The notes beneath the pieces were generated by a model. The model had not been told where the DNA came from. It searched no databases and saw only the letters and a program-made list of their open reading frames with translations. From assembly GCF_009557455.1 (NCBI RefSeq), contig NZ_CP045651.1:992001-1056000 (forward strand): DNA of 64,000 bases, given 5' to 3'. Below, in pieces: positions 61,726 through 64,000 of the stretch. A program made the position numbers and the translations under genes. Source of the stretch: Alistipes sp. dk3624 (lineage in GTDB: Bacteria; Bacteroidota; Bacteroidia; Bacteroidales; Rikenellaceae). Position 1 is the stretch's first letter. Every line of letters begins with the position of its first letter.

Positions 61726-64000
61726 ATGAACAATTCCTTTAAAAAAATCAATGTGATCGGAGGCTGGTTCTGCTTCGTCTTCGCGTCGATGGTCTACCTG
61801 CTGACCATGGAGCCGACGGCCAGTTTCTGGGATTGCAGCGAATTCATCGCAACCTCGTACAAACTCGAAGTGGGACACCCTCCCGGAGCGCCGCTGTTCA
61901 TGATGATATCGCGCTTCTTCACGATGTTCGCCGGGCCGCAGCATGCAGCCCTGATGGTTAATGCGATGTCGGCGCTGGCCAGCGGAGCCACGATCATGTT
62001 CCTTTTCTGGAGCATCACGCACCTGGCCCGCCGGGCGATGCGTAAAAGAGAAAACGAACTGTCGATGCCGCAGACGATCGCCGTGATCGGCGCCGGACTG
62101 GTCGGCAGCATTGCCTATACGTTCACCGACACGTTCTGGTTTTCGGCCGTCGAGGGCGAAGTGTACGCGCTGTCGTCGTTCTTTACGGCGATCGTATTCT
62201 GGGCGATCCTGAAATGGGAAAACGTCGCCGACGAACCGCATGCGAACCGCTGGCTGATCCTGATCGCCTACCTTACCGGGCTGGCTATCGGCGTACACCT
62301 GCTGAACCTACTGATCATTCCGCCGATCGTACTGATCTACTATTTCCGCAAATACAGCGTGACCAAATGGGGAGTCGTCAAGGCGCTGCTGGTTTCCGCC
62401 GCGATCCTCGTGGCGGCCATGTTCATCATCATTCCCGGAACGATCCAACTGGGCGCACTGTTCGACAGGCTGTTCGTCAACACGTTCGGTCTGCCGTTCA
62501 ACAGCGGAATCACGGTCTACGCTTTCGCGCTGTTCGCCGCGCTGGCATGGGGCGTTTATCTTACGCATAAAAAAGGAAAGGTGCTGGCCAACACGATTCT
62601 GTTGTGCGTGACCGTAGTGATCCTCGGATACAGTTCGTACGCTTCGGTCGTGATCCGGTCGGCGGCGAACCCGCCGATGAACAGCAACGCGCCGAACAAC
62701 CCCTACGGGCTGCTGTCGCTGTTGAACCGCGACCAGTACGGCGCAAGACCGCTGGTCAAAGGTCCCTACTATTCGTCGCCTCCGATAGCTTACAAAGAAA
62801 AAACGGCCTATTACAAGGGAGACAGCGGGAAATACGAATCGGCGCAGACGTTGGGCGGATACGAATACGATCCGCAGTTCGAATTCTTCTTTCCGCGCAT
62901 GTACTCGGAAAAACCGTCCGACATCAAGGCTTACCAGAACTGGGTGCAGATCAAAGGACGTCAAATCCCGTTCGGCGATGAAACGATTACCGTGCCTACG
63001 TTCGCAGAGAACCTGAAATTCTTTTTCGCCTATCAGATGAACTTCATGTACTGGCGGTACTTCCTGTGGAATTTCGTAGGACGCCAGAGCGACATCCAGT
63101 CGACCGGCGAAATTACGGACGGCAACTGGCTCTCCGGGATCAACGCCGTCGACGAACTGTTCCTCGGCCCGCAGGACCACCTGCCGAGCGAGAAAGCGGC
63201 AAACAAAGGACGAAATACCTACTATTTTCTACCGTTCATCCTCGGTATCATCGGGCTGATCTACCAATTGAACCGAGACGGCAGAAACTTTACGGTCGTC
63301 ATGGCCTTCTTCATCATGACGGGCGTGGCGATCGCCGTCTACCTGAATTCGCCGCCGGCCGAGCCGAGGGAACGGGACTACGTTTTCGCGGGATCGTTCT
63401 ACGCGTTCTGCATGTGGATCGGATTCGGCGTACCGGCCCTGTACGAAGCGTTCAAACGCTGGTTCAAGAGAGATCACGTCTACACGGCCGTAGCGGCAAC
63501 GCTGATCGGCGCGATCGTACCGGCCCTGCTGGGCGCTAAAAACTGGGACGACCACGACCGCGCCGGGCGTTTCGTAGCCCGCGACTTCGGGATGAATTAC
63601 CTGAAATCGGCCCTGCCCAACGCGATCATCATGAACTACGGAGACAACGACACCTTCCCGCTGTGGTACGCACAGGAAGTCGAAGGGGTGCGCACCGACG
63701 TCCGCGTGATGAACATGAGCTACCTGGGCGCCGACTGGTACATAGACCAGATGAAATTGAAGAGCAACGACTCCGATCCCGTGCCGTTCACCCTGCCGCG
63801 CGACAAATACACCTACCGGAACGATTACCTGCCGATCAAAGAACGATTCAAATCGGCCACCGCGAAACAGGTGATCGACGAATGGATCAGGCTCGACGAT
63901 CCGGTCACCAAAGTGACCACGCCGTTCGGAACGGAAGGGGACTACATTCCGACGCGGAAAATCGCGATCCCGGTCAATAAGGAGAACGCGATCGCCAGCG
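61726..64000 (+). CDS. DUF2723 multi-pass membrane protein (C-terminus outside window)
   Basis: At least 758 residues from the ATG at 61726 (MNNSFKKINVIGGWF); the 3' end is cut by the window. Many membrane segments (about 10-28, 72-100, 118-165, 180-210, 215-245, 255-300, 495-620). The loop after the first segment, PTASFWDCSEFIATSYKLEVGHPPGAP (about 31-57, quoted in parts: FWDCSEF, GHPPGAP), is the DUF2723 hallmark with the Asp-Cys-Ser-Glu set typical of GT-C glycosyltransferases. Related proteins are thought to be protein O-mannosyltransferase-like enzymes in Bacteroidota; I give that as likely, not proven. Confidence 0.85.
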   Translation, partial: MNNSFKKINVIGGWFCFVFASMVYLLTMEPTASFWDCSEFIATSYKLEVGHPPGAPLFMMISRFFTMFAGPQHAALMVNAMSALASGATIMFLFWSITHLARRAMRKRENELSMPQTIAVIGAGLVGSIAYTFTDTFWFSAVEGEVYALSSFFTAIVFWAILKWENVADEPHANRWLILIAYLTGLAIGVHLLNLLIIPPIVLIYYFRKYSVTKWGVVKALLVSAAILVAAMFIIIPGTIQLGALFDRLFVNTFGLPFNSGITVYAFALFAALAWGVYLTHKKGKVLANTILLCVTVVILGYSSYASVVIRSAANPPMNSNAPNNPYGLLSLLNRDQYGARPLVKGPYYSSPPIAYKEKTAYYKGDSGKYESAQTLGGYEYDPQFEFFFPRMYSEKPSDIKAYQNWVQIKGRQIPFGDETITVPTFAENLKFFFAYQMNFMYWRYFLWNFVGRQSDIQSTGEITDGNWLSGINAVDELFLGPQDHLPSEKAANKGRNTYYFLPFILGIIGLIYQLNRDGRNFTVVMAFFIMTGVAIAVYLNSPPAEPRERDYVFAGSFYAFCMWIGFGVPALYEAFKRWFKRDHVYTAVAATLIGAIVPALLGAKNWDDHDRAGRFVARDFGMNYLKSALPNAIIMNYGDNDTFPLWYAQEVEGVRTDVRVMNMSYLGADWYIDQMKLKSNDSDPVPFTLPRDKYTYRNDYLPIKERFKSATAKQVIDEWIRLDDPVTKVTTPFGTEGDYIPTRKIAIPVNKENAIAS

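Noticed and set aside
1-64000. CRISPR arrays, rRNA genes and riboswitches
   Set aside because: No regularly spaced repeats, no rRNA-like sequence and no known riboswitch consensus noticed when reading the window.

Overview
The window reads as chromosomal DNA of a Bacteroidota gut commensal, most likely an Alistipes-like member of the Rikenellaceae. This is inferred from three things: fairly GC-rich core genes, Bacteroidota-type promoters (TAnnTTTG) in place of Shine-Dalgarno sites, and families typical of the group (TonB receptor with DUF4876/DUF6850 partners, DUF4491, DUF2723, BspA-type LRR, FimB/Mfa2-like lipoproteins).

Layout. 1-5.6 kb: a minus-strand outer-membrane uptake cluster. 5.8-7.1 kb: O-acetylhomoserine sulfhydrylase. 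7.6-8.6 kb: DyP peroxidase. 8.8-14.0 kb: the branched-chain amino acid operon ilvD-ilvB-ilvN-ilvC. 14.4-19.8 kb: nadC, a DPP-IV-type peptidase, two unknown exported proteins and a DUF4491 membrane protein. 19.9-25.1 kb: two tandem TlpA-like thioredoxin-fold paralogs sharing a nearly identical 256-bp block. 25.2-26.2 kb: lspA and an HU-like protein.

A tRNA-Ser(TGA) gene at 26.4 kb is a mobile-element hot spot. Three elements appear stacked at its 3' end, each junction marked by a copy of the tRNA tail. Element A (26.46-40.63 kb) is a mobilizable element. It has an integrase, a DUF3853 protein, a RepA-like ATPase, a primase-like protein, a MobV-like relaxase with a candidate oriT, a fimbrial/LRR surface locus and an ImmA/IrrE-PIN pair. 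Element B (40.63-52.82 kb) carries its own integrase, an excisionase-like protein, a rolling-circle-type Rep, a homing endonuclease and cargo that looks like a defense island: a PD-(D/E)XK nuclease with an overlapping partner, a HEPN-motif protein, a caspase/CHAT-like protein coupled to a second tyrosine recombinase, and a putAbiC-type abortive-infection protein. Region C (52.82 to about 57.4 kb) begins with an element-A-type left end but is decayed: IS1-family copies, a broken DUF4143 ATPase, an HsdR-LytTR chimera and an AraC fragment.

The most interesting signal is a structured element of about 170 nt present once in A (33741-33910, minus) and once in B (45666-45834, plus). Three helices are kept by compensatory changes, and both copies lie just upstream of cargo genes. 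I do not recognise it.

Core chromosome resumes at 57.5 kb with GDP-mannose pyrophosphorylase, murF, cysS and a DUF2723 membrane protein cut by the window end.
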